22,869 nt of DNA, taken from positions 1 to 22,869 of the forward strand of contig CALVHK010000007.1 in NCBI GenBank assembly GCA_944327405.1, given 5' to 3'. Numbering within the stretch: position 1 is the stretch's first letter; the number at the start of each line of letters is the position of its first letter. The notes below the pieces were generated by a model. It was not told the origin of the DNA, ran no database searches, and saw nothing but the letters and a program-made list of their open reading frames with translations. The position numbers and the translations under genes were made by a program. Below, piece by piece: positions 12,468 to 20,624 of the stretch. Origin of the DNA: an uncultured Bacilli bacterium. Its GTDB lineage: Bacteria; Bacillota_I; Bacilli_A; RF39; UBA660.

Positions 12468-14765
12468 TTAAAATAAAGCATCGTAAATTTCTTGGTAGTT
12501 TATTACTAAATGAATGTCTAACTTATTTTTAATTTCTTCTGGTATTTCTTCTAGATCTAATTCGTTGGCAGCAGGAATATAAATAGTAGTTATTTTTTGG
12601 TTATAGGCCCCAATTATTTTTTCTTTTATTCCACCCACTTTTAATATATCGCCATTTAGGGATATTTCCCCTGTAAAAGCTATTTTACTACTTATTTTTT
12701 GGCTTTTAAGAAGACTCAAAAGGCTAGTTACAATAGCACTGCCGGCACTAGGTCCATCCTTTTTGATTGCACCTTCTAAAAAGTGAATGTGAATGTCTTT
12801 GATGTTGAAATAAATTTCTTTTAGATTAAATTCTTTTTGATGGGCTTTAATGTAACTTAGAGCTACACTGCAAGATTCATCCATGGTTTTACCGAGCATA
12901 CCAGTAACTTTAAAATCCCCTTTTCCTTCGAAAACACAGGTTTCTACAGGAATAATCATAGCACCCCCACCAGTTATGCCTAAAGCATTTACTTTGCCTA
13001 TTTCGTTATGCTCTTTTGTTTCGCTTCTTTCGTATTTTGGTATTCCTAAGTATTCTTTCAATCTTAATTTGCTGATTTTGGTTCTTTTACTAGCTTTACC
13101 TAGTAAAACTAACTTGCGAATTAGTTTTTCTAAATTACGATATAAATCTCTTACGCCTGCTTCTAGAGTATACGCACTAATTAAGTAAGATAATATTTCA
13201 TCACTAATGGAAATAATTTTGCTTTCAATTTTATTTTCTTCGAGTATTTTAGGTATTAAATATTTTTTGGCTATATCTAATTTTTCAATATTGGTATAGC
13301 TAGATAAAGAAATGATTTCTAATCTATCTTTTAGAGCATAAGGAATATTATCCATGTTGTTGGCTGTTAAAATGAAGAAGACATGCGATAAATCAAAAGC
13401 GTCTTCAATGTAGTTATCAATGAATTCAGAATTTTGCTCTCTATCTAAAATATCTAATAATACTCCGGATGGATCATCTTTGGCATTAATAGTCAATTTA
13501 TCTATCTCATCTATTAAGAAAACAGGATTATTTGTACCACATTTTCTTAACCCTTGAATGATTTTACCAGGATTAGATCCCATATAGGTTCTTCTATGGC
13601 CGGTTAACTCAGATGAGTCATTTAGACCTCCAACACTTATTTTGTAAAATTTACGATTTAGGGCATAAGCAATTTGCCGAGCAATACTCGTTTTACCTAC
13701 TCCTGGAGGACCTACTAAACAAATAATAGGACTTTTAATCTCACTATTGTTGTTTTTTAGGGCTACATATTCTAAAATTCGTGTTTTAATTTCTTCTAGA
13801 CCATAATGGTTTTCATCTAATTTCTTTTTTATATCTTCTAAATTATTGTTTTCAAAAGATGAGTGGTGCCATGGCAAATGTAGTACCCACTCTAAATAGT
13901 TTCTAATCATGGCATTTTCTGGTGATAAATCACTAGTGTATTCTAATTTTTTTATTTCATTTAAAATCTTGTTATGAGTAGATTTAGGAAGACGAAGACT
14001 TTCTAATTCTTGATAATAATTATCTACTACTTCGTTCTTTGATTCACCTAATTCGGTTTCTAAAATCTTTACTTTTTCTCTTAAAATAAATTCTTTTTGA
14101 CTCTGTTCTAAACTGTTTGCTAGCTCTTTTTCTATTTTTTGATCTAGTTTTAATACTTCTATTTCTACTTTTATATCTTTAAGTAGATTTTTAGCACGAT
14201 ACATAGCATTTATTTCTTCTACGTATTCTAGTCTTTTATTAAAAGACAGGGGAATAAATGAGGTAATGGTATCGGTTAGTAGTGATAAGTCATCAATTAG
14301 TTTTAAACTGTTTAAAATACTGTTTGAAATATGATTGGAACAAGATACGTATTCGCTTGTAATTTTTTCTAGTTCTCTTTTTACGGCAGTTTCTTCTACT
14401 TCATCAAATTTAGGTAAATCGATATTGGTAATATCCGCTTCTAGAATATCTTCGTTATTGGCATCATTTTTAAATTGGGTAATTTTTACACGATTCATTC
14501 CTTTTAGAGTGACTCTTACATTTCCATTTGGTAGTTCAATTCTACTTTTAATTTTACCTACTACGCCTACTTCGGGTAAATCAGCTACTTCGGGTGATTC
14601 TTCTACTTGATTATGAGGAGTGATGACTAAAATGAAACGATTAAAGTCTTTTACAGCTAATCTGGTAATTTCCTTACTTAAATCATTATTTAGTTCGATC
14701 TTTACTTCTTGATTCGGCAGTAAGATTAAACCCTTCAAAAGTATAATAGGTAAAAGTTCCTTCAT
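12468..14765 (-). CDS. lon: ATP-dependent protease Lon
   Basis: Lon unfolds and degrades damaged and regulatory proteins in the cytosol. The 765-aa protein has the N-terminal substrate-binding domain (1-200), a coiled-coil helical region (about 195-300), the AAA+ module with Walker A GPPGVGKTS (352-360) and Walker B VFLIDEID (415-422), and the LonA protease domain with catalytic S673 (KDGPSAGSA) and K716 (GGIKEKIIGA). Length is a little under the usual 770-810 aa. GGGAGTGAG precedes the ATG. The upstream promoter is plain SigA; I see no CIRCE (HrcA) or CtsR-like operator. No terminator separates it from murF, so weak read-through is possible. Confidence 0.97.
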   Translation of the reverse strand: MKELLPIILLKGLILLPNQEVKIELNNDLSKEITRLAVKDFNRFILVITPHNQVEESPEVADLPEVGVVGKIKSRIELPNGNVRVTLKGMNRVKITQFKNDANNEDILEADITNIDLPKFDEVEETAVKRELEKITSEYVSCSNHISNSILNSLKLIDDLSLLTDTITSFIPLSFNKRLEYVEEINAMYRAKNLLKDIKVEIEVLKLDQKIEKELANSLEQSQKEFILREKVKILETELGESKNEVVDNYYQELESLRLPKSTHNKILNEIKKLEYTSDLSPENAMIRNYLEWVLHLPWHHSSFENNNLEDIKKKLDENHYGLEEIKTRILEYVALKNNNSEIKSPIICLVGPPGVGKTSIARQIAYALNRKFYKISVGGLNDSSELTGHRRTYMGSNPGKIIQGLRKCGTNNPVFLIDEIDKLTINAKDDPSGVLLDILDREQNSEFIDNYIEDAFDLSHVFFILTANNMDNIPYALKDRLEIISLSSYTNIEKLDIAKKYLIPKILEENKIESKIISISDEILSYLISAYTLEAGVRDLYRNLEKLIRKLVLLGKASKRTKISKLRLKEYLGIPKYERSETKEHNEIGKVNALGITGGGAMIIPVETCVFEGKGDFKVTGMLGKTMDESCSVALSYIKAHQKEFNLKEIYFNIKDIHIHFLEGAIKKDGPSAGSAIVTSLLSLLKSQKISSKIAFTGEISLNGDILKVGGIKEKIIGAYNQKITTIYIPAANELDLEEIPEEIKNKLDIHLVINYQEIYDALF

Positions 14766-14797
14766 AATCTCACTCCCATCAAAAAACTTTTCTTATT

Positions 14798-14826
14798 ATT
14801 ATAAATAAAAGGATGGCATTTGTCTA
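14798..14826 (-). promoter_or_regulatory. lon promoter
   Basis: On the minus strand TAGACA (14826-14821) and TATAAT (14803-14798) are 17 bp apart, five and six of six consensus matches. A second, extended -10 (TGG-TATAAT, 14851-14843) lies upstream with a poor -35 and may be an additional start. Confidence 0.7.
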
Positions 14827-14864
14827 TACAAAAATAGAAGAAATTATACCAAAATTTAGTAAAT

Positions 14865-15875
14865 TTATTTTTTAAATGCTTTGGTAAATTTAGGCCATAT
14901 TCCAACTTTGTTATGAGTGTGTTCTGGCAGCTGGTAAATATCATGGCCGGGATATTCGTTTCCTTCTACAAGAATAGGCCCTTTTGTAGAAAAACAGACA
15001 TCCCATCCAATGTAGCGCATTTCGGGAACAATTTTGCATGCTTCTTTTACTAATGCTAAAGCTTTATCCCAATCTGGGAACTGGAATCCTTTAATTGATG
15101 CATTTGTCTTAGGATGACGATCATACAAATTCTTCTGTTTATCAATGGCTTTATCAATAACTTCACCTGTCTCTTCATTTACAGGGGCTACCATGCCTCC
15201 GCTGTTGAAGTTATCAACGTATTTACCATTGCCAATTCGAAAGTATGCACAAATAATATGAGGAGTTCCTTCATCATCTACGATAGTCACAATACGGACA
15301 GTATTAATAGAATCAGGATAAATTGAAGCAACACGCTTATCTTGTTTAATTACTTCTTCTAATTCATAATTCATGCCTTCATTAGTCAAATAATCATATA
15401 TTTCATCAAGTGACTTATAGTCTTTAATATTTATCTTTTCAATTCCTTTACCACAAGTACCTACAACAGGTTTAGCCATAAAAGTAGAATGCTTTTTTAA
15501 GAATGCTAGGACATCTCCCTTGGAACTGGTATTTACATCAATAAAGTCTCGTTTGATAAAATCTTTAAACAGGGTATTAAACTCTGTTTTATTTCTAAAT
15601 ATGTGATTATATTCCGGATTATTATACTTCTTGATTAAATCGTTATTTCTTCCTCTTGTAATATATGTATCTCTTTCTTCATCCGTTAAATTATACATTT
15701 CGAATAAATCATAATCCATGTATCCAGCACCATAATTTAAAGCACACTTACGCATATCATTAAATATAGAAATTCTAGATTTTCCAGTTTTTTTATGAAT
15801 GCTGTTAATTTTATTTAGCATTGTTTTATAATCCATGTTTAAGGCTCTTTTAAATACATACTTTATGTTTGGCAT
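14865..15875 (-). CDS. ATP-grasp enzyme (sugar-transfer-associated type)
   Basis: A 336-aa protein that fits the ATPgrasp_ST family, found in surface-polysaccharide clusters and often misnamed hexapeptide transferase. Such enzymes form a carboxylate-amine or similar bond with ATP; the substrate is unknown. Visible are an N-terminal helical part (1-95), the ATP-lid FMAKPVVGTCGKGIEKI (132-148), the ELEEVIKQ adenine-contact strand (171-178), DSINTVRIVT (188-197), and the metal-binding end GPILVEGNEYPGHDIYQ (299-315) with its Glu and Asn. It has its own extended -10 promoter and stands between two transcription units. It is next to the surface-protein gene, but no glycosyltransferases are nearby. 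Confidence 0.78.
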   Translation of the reverse strand: MPNIKYVFKRALNMDYKTMLNKINSIHKKTGKSRISIFNDMRKCALNYGAGYMDYDLFEMYNLTDEERDTYITRGRNNDLIKKYNNPEYNHIFRNKTEFNTLFKDFIKRDFIDVNTSSKGDVLAFLKKHSTFMAKPVVGTCGKGIEKINIKDYKSLDEIYDYLTNEGMNYELEEVIKQDKRVASIYPDSINTVRIVTIVDDEGTPHIICAYFRIGNGKYVDNFNSGGMVAPVNEETGEVIDKAIDKQKNLYDRHPKTNASIKGFQFPDWDKALALVKEACKIVPEMRYIGWDVCFSTKGPILVEGNEYPGHDIYQLPEHTHNKVGIWPKFTKAFKK

Positions 15876-15896
15876 ATTATCACTCTTTTCTTAATT

Positions 15897-15905
15897 ATTA
15901 TAACA
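15897..15905 (-). promoter_or_regulatory. Promoter of the ATP-grasp gene (extended -10)
   Basis: TGT-TATAAT on the minus strand (15905-15897), with no good -35. The ribosome-binding site is the weak GTGAT, three bases before the ATG. Confidence 0.55.
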
Positions 15906-15923
15906 TACACTTTTTATTATCCA

Positions 15924-15952
15924 AAGAAAAAGAGAAGTATTCGTACTTCTCT
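15924..15952. terminator. Tetraloop hairpin downstream of the surface-protein gene
   Basis: AGAGAAGTA (15931-15939) and TACTTCTCT (15944-15952) form a perfect 9-bp stem around a four-base loop (TTCG on plus, CGAA on the coding strand). Read leftward it is followed by TTTTTC, so it serves as the surface-protein terminator; rightward it is followed by AAGTTTTT. It begins 24 bp beyond the stop codon. A short stem with a four-base loop at this position also recalls the hairpin that follows the variable region in diversity-generating retroelements. Confidence 0.75.
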
Positions 15953-15975
15953 AAGTTTTTATGTTTACAACGTGT

Positions 15976-18114
15976 TTACACTACAACATATGGGTTAGTT
16001 GATGTTCCAGTTCCACCCAGTTCAAATAGAGTATCTGCCTTCAGATTTATTACTGGTCGAACACCCCACGGATCATACACATAGCCGTTGCCAAAGGAGC
16101 CAATATCACCCACATTGAACACAGAAGCGTCGCTGCCGCTAAAGAAAGAAGGAGAGATAGTCCAATAAAATTGGTTTGTAAATAGGTAATATCCAATATT
16201 TCTTGTTCCATATACTCCACCAGCATAAGCTACTTCATCTGCGGTAATTAATCCAATCGGATAAGTTAAAGCTTTATTTCCCTGATTACTATCATTTAGA
16301 GTAAATAAATCAGTACTATTACTACACTTATAAAGTGGATTTTTATTATAATTTAATCGATTAATTGCTGCATATTCAGTATATGTTGTTCCTGTCCCGG
16401 TTCCACTTGATGGTGTTCTATCTCCACAGAATCCAGCGTTGGTATCAATATAACTTGAGTATCCTGCATTTTGGATGTTTGTTAGATACCAATTATCTAA
16501 TACTCCTTTAATAGTACTACTTGTTCCTAGTCCATGAACTTCACCACTTGTATACATATATCCTACATACATATTATCTCCTCGCTCAGTATTGAATGCA
16601 CTTGTTCCTATTTGTGTTCCTGTTCCTGTAGTTGCTGTACTTGTTCCATTATAGATTAAACGAATGCTACCATCTCCATTAATTCTGATAATACGCCAGT
16701 AGAATCCTGCAAATGATATCCAGTTATCCGTTGGATTCCCTGCAAAGTAGTAAACTTCACCATCCTCATCATATTGGCTACTATCTGCTGATTTATAAAT
16801 AGTACCTGTTGTTGTATTTGTTACTGTAGAACTGAAGCTTGTTCTTGTTAATACGGTTGGATAATTAGCAAGTAATCCGTTTACTGTTAATCCATCAACT
16901 TCCGTTTCTGCACTACTTGTTACTGTTGTAATATTCCCTGCTTCATCTACTGCTTGTATTGATAGATTGTAGGTAGTTCCACTCTCTAAATTGTTAAATG
17001 TATAAGAGTAACTGTTATTGCTAGTATTTACTGTTTCATAACTACTTCCACCATTACTACTAAATCTATACTCAGCTATTCCACTGTGTGAATCACTTCC
17101 ATTTACTGTTATTGTTATACTATCGGTTGATACTTCTGTATTTGTTATACTTAAGCTCGGATTTGTTCCATCGACTAAATATCTTTCACTACAACCTTCC
17201 CCTGTTATTCCATATTCATCAGTAATGCTTATACATAATCTTTGACTATTTGCATTATCACTTAGTGTTGTTGTAAAACTATTGTTAGATAATGTTGCAC
17301 TTGTATTTGGAGTACAAGTATCATTTGTAGTTACACAATATAGTACTTCATGATTATTTGTATAACTTGTTATATTACTAGTTATAGATACTGATTTATA
17401 CCAGTTGTTTGATCCCGCAGTGGTTGTTGTTGTAAATAATACACTTGGACTTGTATACTCATTACTACTTTTTTCTACTGTAATACTCCCATTGATTAAA
17501 CTATCCATATCACTATTTTGATTTTCTTCATTATTTGGATATTCTATTTCTACATAGTAATATACTCTATTACCATCAGTAGTAGTTAATAATACCTCAT
17601 CACTTACTAGTATAGTTTTAGCGTCTGTGCTTGATTGAGTGATTGTTCCACTAGATATTACTTCACCTAATTCGTTTATATTTGTTCCATTACATGTTTC
17701 ATAATATCGTAAAGTTCCATCAACAACACTTTGTTCTTTCGTGCAATTATAACTAGCACTAATATTAGTTGTAGTTCTATACACCTTATAATTGATATCT
17801 GTTTCAAAAGTATTCGTTCCATTGAATATAACATTAAAAGAGATTGGTTCATTATCACCAGTACCTACTACTTCAATACTAGATATTGTTTTATGACCGG
17901 GGTAAATATCTACTTCACTTACATTGATATTACCATTTGCGATAATACCGGATGATTCAATGGTTGCTGTGGTTGCTGTACCCATACTACCACCACCTTC
18001 AACTCGTGAGGTGGCAACAAAATAAGCATATGATAAGCCTGTAGAAAGTAAGAGTACTCCTACCAAATAGATTGCTAAATATTTTTTGTTTTTGAAAAAA
18101 TTTACTACTTTCAT
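15976..18114 (-). CDS. Secreted surface protein: TasA/camelysin-like N-terminus, Fn3-like domain, C-type-lectin-like C-terminus
   Basis: A 712-aa exported protein from ATG 18114; a TTG three codons upstream is open, but AAAGG is well placed for the ATG. The N-terminal basic KNKK plus hydrophobic helix (about 12-32) ends in LSYAYF. It runs into a region with IYPGHKTISSIEVVGTGDNEP, the pattern of SipW-type substrates such as TasA and camelysin. Thr/Ser/Asn-rich stalk sequence follows. An Fn3- or Ig-like unit (about 325-415) has TTYNLSIQAVDEAGN. The last 250 residues (NWISFAGFYWRII onward, ending GVRPVINL) match the DUF6273/formylglycine-enzyme-like C-type lectin fold used in adhesins. There is no LPXTG. 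Codons around residues 657-681 differ sharply from the rest of the gene and suggest a hypervariable tip. Confidence 0.82.
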   Translation of the reverse strand: MKVVNFFKNKKYLAIYLVGVLLLSTGLSYAYFVATSRVEGGGSMGTATTATIESSGIIANGNINVSEVDIYPGHKTISSIEVVGTGDNEPISFNVIFNGTNTFETDINYKVYRTTTNISASYNCTKEQSVVDGTLRYYETCNGTNINELGEVISSGTITQSSTDAKTILVSDEVLLTTTDGNRVYYYVEIEYPNNEENQNSDMDSLINGSITVEKSSNEYTSPSVLFTTTTTAGSNNWYKSVSITSNITSYTNNHEVLYCVTTNDTCTPNTSATLSNNSFTTTLSDNANSQRLCISITDEYGITGEGCSERYLVDGTNPSLSITNTEVSTDSITITVNGSDSHSGIAEYRFSSNGGSSYETVNTSNNSYSYTFNNLESGTTYNLSIQAVDEAGNITTVTSSAETEVDGLTVNGLLANYPTVLTRTSFSSTVTNTTTGTIYKSADSSQYDEDGEVYYFAGNPTDNWISFAGFYWRIIRINGDGSIRLIYNGTSTATTGTGTQIGTSAFNTERGDNMYVGYMYTSGEVHGLGTSSTIKGVLDNWYLTNIQNAGYSSYIDTNAGFCGDRTPSSGTGTGTTYTEYAAINRLNYNKNPLYKCSNSTDLFTLNDSNQGNKALTYPIGLITADEVAYAGGVYGTRNIGYYLFTNQFYWTISPSFFSGSDASVFNVGDIGSFGNGYVYDPWGVRPVINLKADTLFELGGTGTSTNPYVVV
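16055..16146 (-). other. Candidate DGR-type variable region in the surface protein
   Basis: Codons for residues 657-681 plus the GVRP anchor. On the coding strand the stretch from TCT (just upstream) through CGA has about 50% G+C and only 13 adenines in 93 bases by my count, against an AT-rich gene. Of the 25 codons from TTC to GAT all end in C or T except three GTG, and NNC codons such as AGC GGC AGC GAC are clustered, although C-ending codons are rare elsewhere in the window. That is what A-to-N mutagenesis of AAY template codons yields. The frame of fixed residues (YWTISPS, ASVFNV, GVRPVINL) is typical of variable lectin domains. No template repeat or reverse transcriptase is in the window. 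Confidence 0.45.
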
Positions 18115-18189
18115 AAATACCAACCTTTACTTTATTAATGTACGAAAATGTTTATTTTATTCTCATATATTATTCTATTTTATATTTCT

Positions 18190-18218
18190 AGTATATAATA
18201 TTTTTGGGTAAAAATCAA
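18190..18218 (-). promoter_or_regulatory. Promoter of the surface-protein gene
   Basis: On the minus strand TTGATT (18218-18213) and TATACT (18195-18190) are 17 bp apart. The leader would be about 70 bases long and very AT-rich, longer than others in this window. Confidence 0.55.
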
Positions 18219-18257
18219 TATATTTGTGAATATTTTTAACGTTTCACCTAATTAAAA

Positions 18258-18275
18258 AGAACGCATCAGCGTTCT
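18258..18275 (-). terminator. tig terminator
   Basis: On the minus strand AGAACGC (18275-18269) pairs with GCGTTCT (18264-18258) around TGAT, followed by TTTT. It starts one base after the tig stop codon. Confidence 0.85.
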
Positions 18276-18276
18276 C

Positions 18277-19524
18277 TTAGTTATTGTCTTTTAATATTTC
18301 AATGGCTTTATGCATCTTCATATCGTATTTTACAATATCTCTAGATCCATAAGCTTTTAATAATTCTTCTTCAGTAATTCCGTAGTTTTCTGCCATTTCT
18401 TTTGATTTAGCAGCTACTTCTTCATCTGTAAAGTCGATGTTTTCTTTATCGGCAATTGCTTCTAATAAGTAACGATATTTTATTCTCTTCGTTGCTTCTG
18501 GTTCCATTTGCTCATGTAATTTTTCATGAGTCATACCAGTAATTGCCATGTAATCTTCTAACTTAATTCCTTGCATTCTTAGTTGTTCTTCAAATTGATG
18601 AATCATACGATGTACTTCATCATCAATAATTTCGGGATTAATTTCTACTTTCATGTTGCTGCTTGCTTTATCTAAGCATTTTTCTACGAATTCATCTTCA
18701 ATTTCGGCATTTTTACGATCAAGTAATACTTTTTCTACTTCTTTAGTAAATTCTTCTTCAGTTTTGATATTATCATAACCTAGATCTTGATAAAAGTCTT
18801 CGTTTAATTCTGGAATAATTCTTTGTTTAATTTCTCTTACGGTTACATTAAACGTTACTTCTTTCCCTTTCAAATTTTCTACATAATCATCTGGGAATTT
18901 TAATTTTAATTCTTTGGTTTCATCAAGATGCATTCCTACAACACCTTCTTCAAAGCCAGGAATGAATGTGTGAGAACCAATTTCTAGTGGATAGTTTTCT
19001 CCTTTGCCACCGTCTAGAGATTTGCCATCTACAAATCCTTCAAAATCAATAACAGCAGTGTCACCTACTTCAACAGCACCATCTTCTTTTGGAGCTATTT
19101 CAGCGAATTGATCGCGAATTCTTTTAATCTCAGCATCTAATTCTTCTTTTGAAACTTTGGCTTTTTCTTTCTTTAGGCCAAGATTCTTATACTCTCCTAA
19201 AGTTACTTCCGGTTTGCTAATGATAGTAAATTTAAAAGTAACTTTGTTTTCATTAATTTCTTCAATATCTAGTTTTGGTTCTACTACTGGCATACTTTTC
19301 GCTTCTTCCAAAGCCTTTTTATATGCTTCATCCATGACAAAATCAACAGCATCCATGAATAGTGATTCTAAACCAAAATTCTTGATATAGATATCTTTAG
19401 GAGCACTTCCTTTTCTAAAACCATCGATTTTAACTTCTTTGTTTCTTTTTTTAAATGATTTGTCTAAAACTTTTTGCCAAGCTTCACCTTCCATAGTAAT
19501 TGTAATTTCACTCACGTTTTTCAT
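18277..19524 (-). CDS. tig: Trigger factor (ribosome-associated chaperone, peptidyl-prolyl isomerase)
   Basis: Trigger factor binds the ribosome exit tunnel at L23 and shields nascent chains. The 415-aa protein has the ribosome-docking signature GFRKGSAP (35-42), a FKBP-type PPIase domain (about 150-240: VGDTAVIDFEGFVDG, and FIPGFEEGVVGM), and a helical C-terminal chaperone arm (about 250-415). Length is slightly below the usual 430. AAAGGATG precedes the ATG. It has its own promoter (TTGTAA-17-TATAAT) and terminator, so it is monocistronic. It is not adjacent to clpX, its common partner in Firmicutes, within this window. Confidence 0.96.
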   Translation of the reverse strand: MKNVSEITITMEGEAWQKVLDKSFKKRNKEVKIDGFRKGSAPKDIYIKNFGLESLFMDAVDFVMDEAYKKALEEAKSMPVVEPKLDIEEINENKVTFKFTIISKPEVTLGEYKNLGLKKEKAKVSKEELDAEIKRIRDQFAEIAPKEDGAVEVGDTAVIDFEGFVDGKSLDGGKGENYPLEIGSHTFIPGFEEGVVGMHLDETKELKLKFPDDYVENLKGKEVTFNVTVREIKQRIIPELNEDFYQDLGYDNIKTEEEFTKEVEKVLLDRKNAEIEDEFVEKCLDKASSNMKVEINPEIIDDEVHRMIHQFEEQLRMQGIKLEDYMAITGMTHEKLHEQMEPEATKRIKYRYLLEAIADKENIDFTDEEVAAKSKEMAENYGITEEELLKAYGSRDIVKYDMKMHKAIEILKDNN

Positions 19525-19550
19525 AATTTACATCCTTTCAAATTAGTTTT

Positions 19551-19579
19551 ATTATACCTTAAATTGGGAATTATTACAA
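19551..19579 (-). promoter_or_regulatory. tig promoter
   Basis: On the minus strand TTGTAA (19579-19574) and TATAAT (19556-19551) are 17 bp apart. It lies between the end of the amidoligase gene and tig. Confidence 0.7.
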
Positions 19580-19581
19580 GT

Positions 19582-19609
19582 AAAAGATAGGATAAATCTT
19601 TTATCTTTT
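19582..19609 (-). terminator. Possible weak terminator of the amidoligase gene
   Basis: AAAAGATA (19609-19602 on the minus strand) pairs with TATCTTTT (19589-19582) around a 12-base loop, overlapping the stop codon. The tract after the stem is not T-rich, so termination would be inefficient. Confidence 0.3.
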
Positions 19610-20569
19610 CAAAACAGGACAATCTTTTTTTACATACTGCTTTAAAAAGTTGATTTTATCTAGAGAGTTATCAAAGATGAGGTCTGCTAGAAGTAAAGCA
19701 TCTTTTATGTAAATTTCTTTATAGGTATCAAAGTGTTTAGGCTTTAGTCTTTGAAATAACCTATTGATTAACGCTTCGTCATAAGCATCACTAGTTACAT
19801 AAAGCATTATTTTAAGATAGACATTAATGGTATTTTGAATCATGCTTTTATCTAATGTGCCATTGGCGCATCTAATCTCAATCATGTTGTTTGGCTCTTC
19901 CGTGCTTGTTAAAGATGTGTAATTGGCTAAGTTTACAGCCCATTTCTTATCAAATGTAATACTGCTTGGCTTTCTTATGCTTTCTAAATAACTTGCAACC
20001 TTCTTATCCATCAATTTTATGGCCTCACTAATGGGATGAGAAAATACTAATAAATACTCTCTTTCTGTTGCAGTAGACCCGTAAGCAAAGCGAAATATTA
20101 TGTGTTCGAAAATGCACCAAACTTTTATGAACCTTATTAAAAGTTTTATGTCTTCACCAAATATTTGACTTCCAACATGTACGTGGAGACTGGTGTGGTT
20201 AGTAATTTTTGCCTTTAATCCTTTTAATATTTTTAATGCTTCTTCAAGATTTTGCCAATTTGCCTTAGTATCGTGTAGGATTGGAGAGACTAGTTCACCA
20301 CCAACATCAAATTCGTCAAGTCGAAACCCACAAGAATCATCAGGATGTACTTGATAGTCTGCTAAATTCTCGTGTTTACTAAGTTCTTTTCTAACAAAGT
20401 ACAATAATACTTCTTCAAATTCTACTTCACAACCGAAGCTTTCCCTTTCATCTATTCCTAAAGATGCGCGATACTTTAGTTTGTAGTTATAGAGTGATAA
20501 AAATAACTCTTCTAAATCATGACGAGATAAATTCTTGAGATCTCCTTTATAATTCAAATAATCTTTCAT
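19601..20569 (-). CDS. Putative amidoligase (COOH-NH2 ligase fold)
   Basis: The 322-aa protein fits the putative amidoligase family (PF12224-like), predicted ATP-dependent carboxylate-amine ligases related to glutamine synthetase and gamma-glutamyl-cysteine ligase. Visible motifs: FGCEVEF (45-51, the metal-binding Glu strand), GGELVSPIL (90-98), HTSLHVHVG (125-133), and IEIRCANGTLD (230-240) ending the second half, each with the expected acidic, His or Arg residues. Families of this type are linked to peptide tags or wall/polysaccharide modification, often beside an ATP-grasp or peptidase gene; none is adjacent here. The ATG follows GGGG that lies within a terminator hairpin (20575-20595), and a -10 lies directly before it, so expression may be limited by the leader fold. 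Confidence 0.72.
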   Translation of the reverse strand: MKDYLNYKGDLKNLSRHDLEELFLSLYNYKLKYRASLGIDERESFGCEVEFEEVLLYFVRKELSKHENLADYQVHPDDSCGFRLDEFDVGGELVSPILHDTKANWQNLEEALKILKGLKAKITNHTSLHVHVGSQIFGEDIKLLIRFIKVWCIFEHIIFRFAYGSTATEREYLLVFSHPISEAIKLMDKKVASYLESIRKPSSITFDKKWAVNLANYTSLTSTEEPNNMIEIRCANGTLDKSMIQNTINVYLKIMLYVTSDAYDEALINRLFQRLKPKHFDTYKEIYIKDALLLADLIFDNSLDKINFLKQYVKKDCPVLKR

Positions 20570-20571
20570 CC

Positions 20572-20595
20572 AAAAAACCCCTTTGTGTGGGGTTT
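20572..20595 (-). terminator. Terminator of gspF-prepilin peptidase and leader hairpin of the amidoligase gene
   Basis: On the minus strand AAACCCC (20595-20589) pairs with GGGGTTT (20581-20575) around a seven-base loop and is followed by T. The amidoligase ATG (20569) comes two bases after the T run, and the GGGG of the second arm is its only candidate ribosome-binding site. Confidence 0.8.
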
Positions 20596-20624
20596 ATTAT
20601 ACTACATTTAGAACAAGAATGCAA
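20596..20624 (-). promoter_or_regulatory. Possible amidoligase promoter inside the end of the prepilin peptidase gene
   Basis: TATAAT (20601-20596, minus) lies 17 bp from TTGCAT (20624-20619), a partial -35 located within the last codons of the peptidase gene. The predicted start (about 20589) would place the terminator hairpin at the very 5' end of the amidoligase mRNA. Confidence 0.45.

Noticed and set aside
14766..14860. Heat-shock operator (CIRCE or CtsR box) before lon
   Set aside because: No TTAGCACTC inverted repeat or paired GGTCAAA boxes found.
16055..17955. CRISPR-like or tandem repeats in the Thr/Ser-rich surface gene
   Set aside because: The apparent repetition comes from low-complexity Thr, Ser and Asn codons; there is no regular repeat unit with spacers.
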